From: Azomonas agilis
GTDB taxonomy: Bacteria; Pseudomonadota; Gammaproteobacteria; Pseudomonadales; Pseudomonadaceae
Direction: 5' to 3'
DNA length: 64,000 bases
NCBI RefSeq assembly: GCF_007830255.1
Contig: NZ_VLKG01000005.1
Coordinates: 1 to 64,000 of the forward strand
The notes beneath the pieces were generated by a model, which was not told where the DNA came from, did no database searches, and was given only the letters and a program-made list of their open reading frames with translations. A program made the position numbers and the translations under genes. Shown here one piece after another: positions 63,405 through 64,000 of the stretch (position 1 is the first letter of the stretch; each line of letters begins with the position of its first letter).

Positions 63405-64000
63405 CTAAACCCTAAAACGTTTTAATAGCTGACTTAAGGCATCGGCCAAAGCACCTAAGTGCTTACTGGCTTCATTGGATTGTTCAGCCGTGTTGGTTCC
63501 TTGCTGGGCTAAGTCGGCGGTTAGGGTTATGTTTTGATTGATGTCCTCAGCAACATGGGTTTGTTGTAGCGTAGCGCTGGCTATGGATGCATTGACTAGA
63601 GCCAGTTTTTTGGTAGTTTCTGTAATTCCAGCCAAACTTTCCCCTGCTTGGCTGGCTTGTTCTACGGTCAACTGCATGGCTTGATGGCTTTCTTGTATTA
63701 CTTGAACAGCAACACTGGCATTTTGTTGTAACTGTTCGATCATGGCCTGTATTTCAGCGGTTGATTTTTGTGTTCTTTGGGCGAGCAGGCGCACTTCATC
63801 GGCTACTACTGCAAATCCACGTCCTTGGTCACCCGCGCGCGCCGCCTCAATAGCAGCGTTTAAGGCTAGTAGGTTGGTTTGTTCGGCAATGGAGCCAATA
63901 ACTTCGACCACACTGCCAATTTGCGTACTTTGGTCGGCCAGAGAGCGCATCGCCTCAACGGACTGGGTGATGCGTTGAGACAGATGCTCAATTTGTTTTA
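63405..64000 (-). CDS. methyl-accepting chemotaxis protein, C-terminal part (partial)
   Basis: The gene runs off the window end; 198 C-terminal residues are seen. The signalling hairpin tip [20 protein letters not shown] and the neighbouring [12 protein letters not shown] are universal. It ends QLLKRFRV. The sensor domain lies outside the window. Confidence 0.94.
   Translation of the reverse strand, partial: KQIEHLSQRITQSVEAMRSLADQSTQIGSVVEVIGSIAEQTNLLALNAAIEAARAGDQGRGFAVVADEVRLLAQRTQKSTAEIQAMIEQLQQNASVAVQVIQESHQAMQLTVEQASQAGESLAGITETTKKLALVNASIASATLQQTHVAEDINQNITLTADLAQQGTNTAEQSNEASKHLGALADALSQLLKRFRV

Overview
The window looks like a chromosome segment of a gammaproteobacterium close to Pseudomonas. 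The order ubiE-ubiB-hisI-hisE-tatABC-rsmE, the block ponA / pilMNOPQ-aroK-aroB-damX, the block argA-argE-PiT-DUF47-CYTH, and an OprI-like lipoprotein with the Pseudomonas C-terminus are all Pseudomonadaceae arrangements. Base composition is only moderately GC, so a lower-GC relative such as Thiopseudomonas or Denitrificimonas is my inference rather than a typical Pseudomonas.

Layout. 1-520: 3' end of a 23S rRNA gene, 5S rRNA and terminator of an rRNA operon. 609-5929: ubiquinone (ubiE, ubiB), histidine (hisI, hisE), twin-arginine export (tatABC) and rsmE, many with 4-bp ATGA overlaps. 5919-19486: membrane and metabolic genes (YccS-like FUSC protein, acyltransferase, GabD, YeaD-like epimerase, DnaQ-like exonuclease with a CBS/DUF294 protein, YadGH-like ABC exporter, RlmJ, LysR with a divergent MFS gene, tautomerase). 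19532-19608: elongator tRNA-Met.

19.6-40.95 kb is a composite island stacked on tRNA-Met. (i) A P4-like integrative element of about 11 kb: tyrosine integrase, AlpA-like regulator, primase-helicase, a mirror-symmetric iteron array that is a candidate origin, a TubC_N-like small protein, DUF29, and a 1630-residue single-chain Type ISP restriction-modification enzyme as cargo. (ii) A complete Pf-type filamentous prophage (Inovirus) of about 8.4 kb: integrase, Rep, Zot, DUF2523-like protein, pIII-like adsorption protein, major coat, three very small membrane proteins, ssDNA-binding protein, Xis-like HTH, divergent repressor with duplicated operators, and a membrane-anchored four-cysteine protein. 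(iii) A 1.7-kb remnant of a second, related inovirus that kept only the small membrane protein, Xis-like gene, repressor and four-cysteine protein. A perfect 41-bp copy of the tRNA-Met 3' part (19563-19603 and 39231-39271) brackets (i)+(ii), so the 19.7-kb block could excise as one unit. The junction between (i) and (ii) has only a degraded copy.

40.98-49.08 kb: damX-aroB-aroK-pilQPONM on the minus strand, the type IV pilus alignment/secretin complex. Pf-type phages use type IV pili as receptors, so the phage and its candidate superinfection-exclusion genes sit beside host genes they may target. 49.08-50.19 kb is a 1.1-kb AT-rich gap with hairpins and no convincing ORF. 50.19-64 kb: ponA, cmoM, argA, argE, PiT transporter with DUF47 partner, inorganic triphosphatase, engB, cytochrome c4, SdiA-regulated-domain protein, OprI-like lipoprotein, rraA and the C-terminal half of a chemoreceptor.

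The best candidates for something undescribed are the symmetric iteron array with a half-copy inside the primase gene, and the inovirus right-hand immunity module (tiny membrane protein, Xis, repressor with a conserved tail, four-cysteine membrane protein), which occurs twice with different DNA-binding specificity, once in a genome stripped of replication and virion genes.
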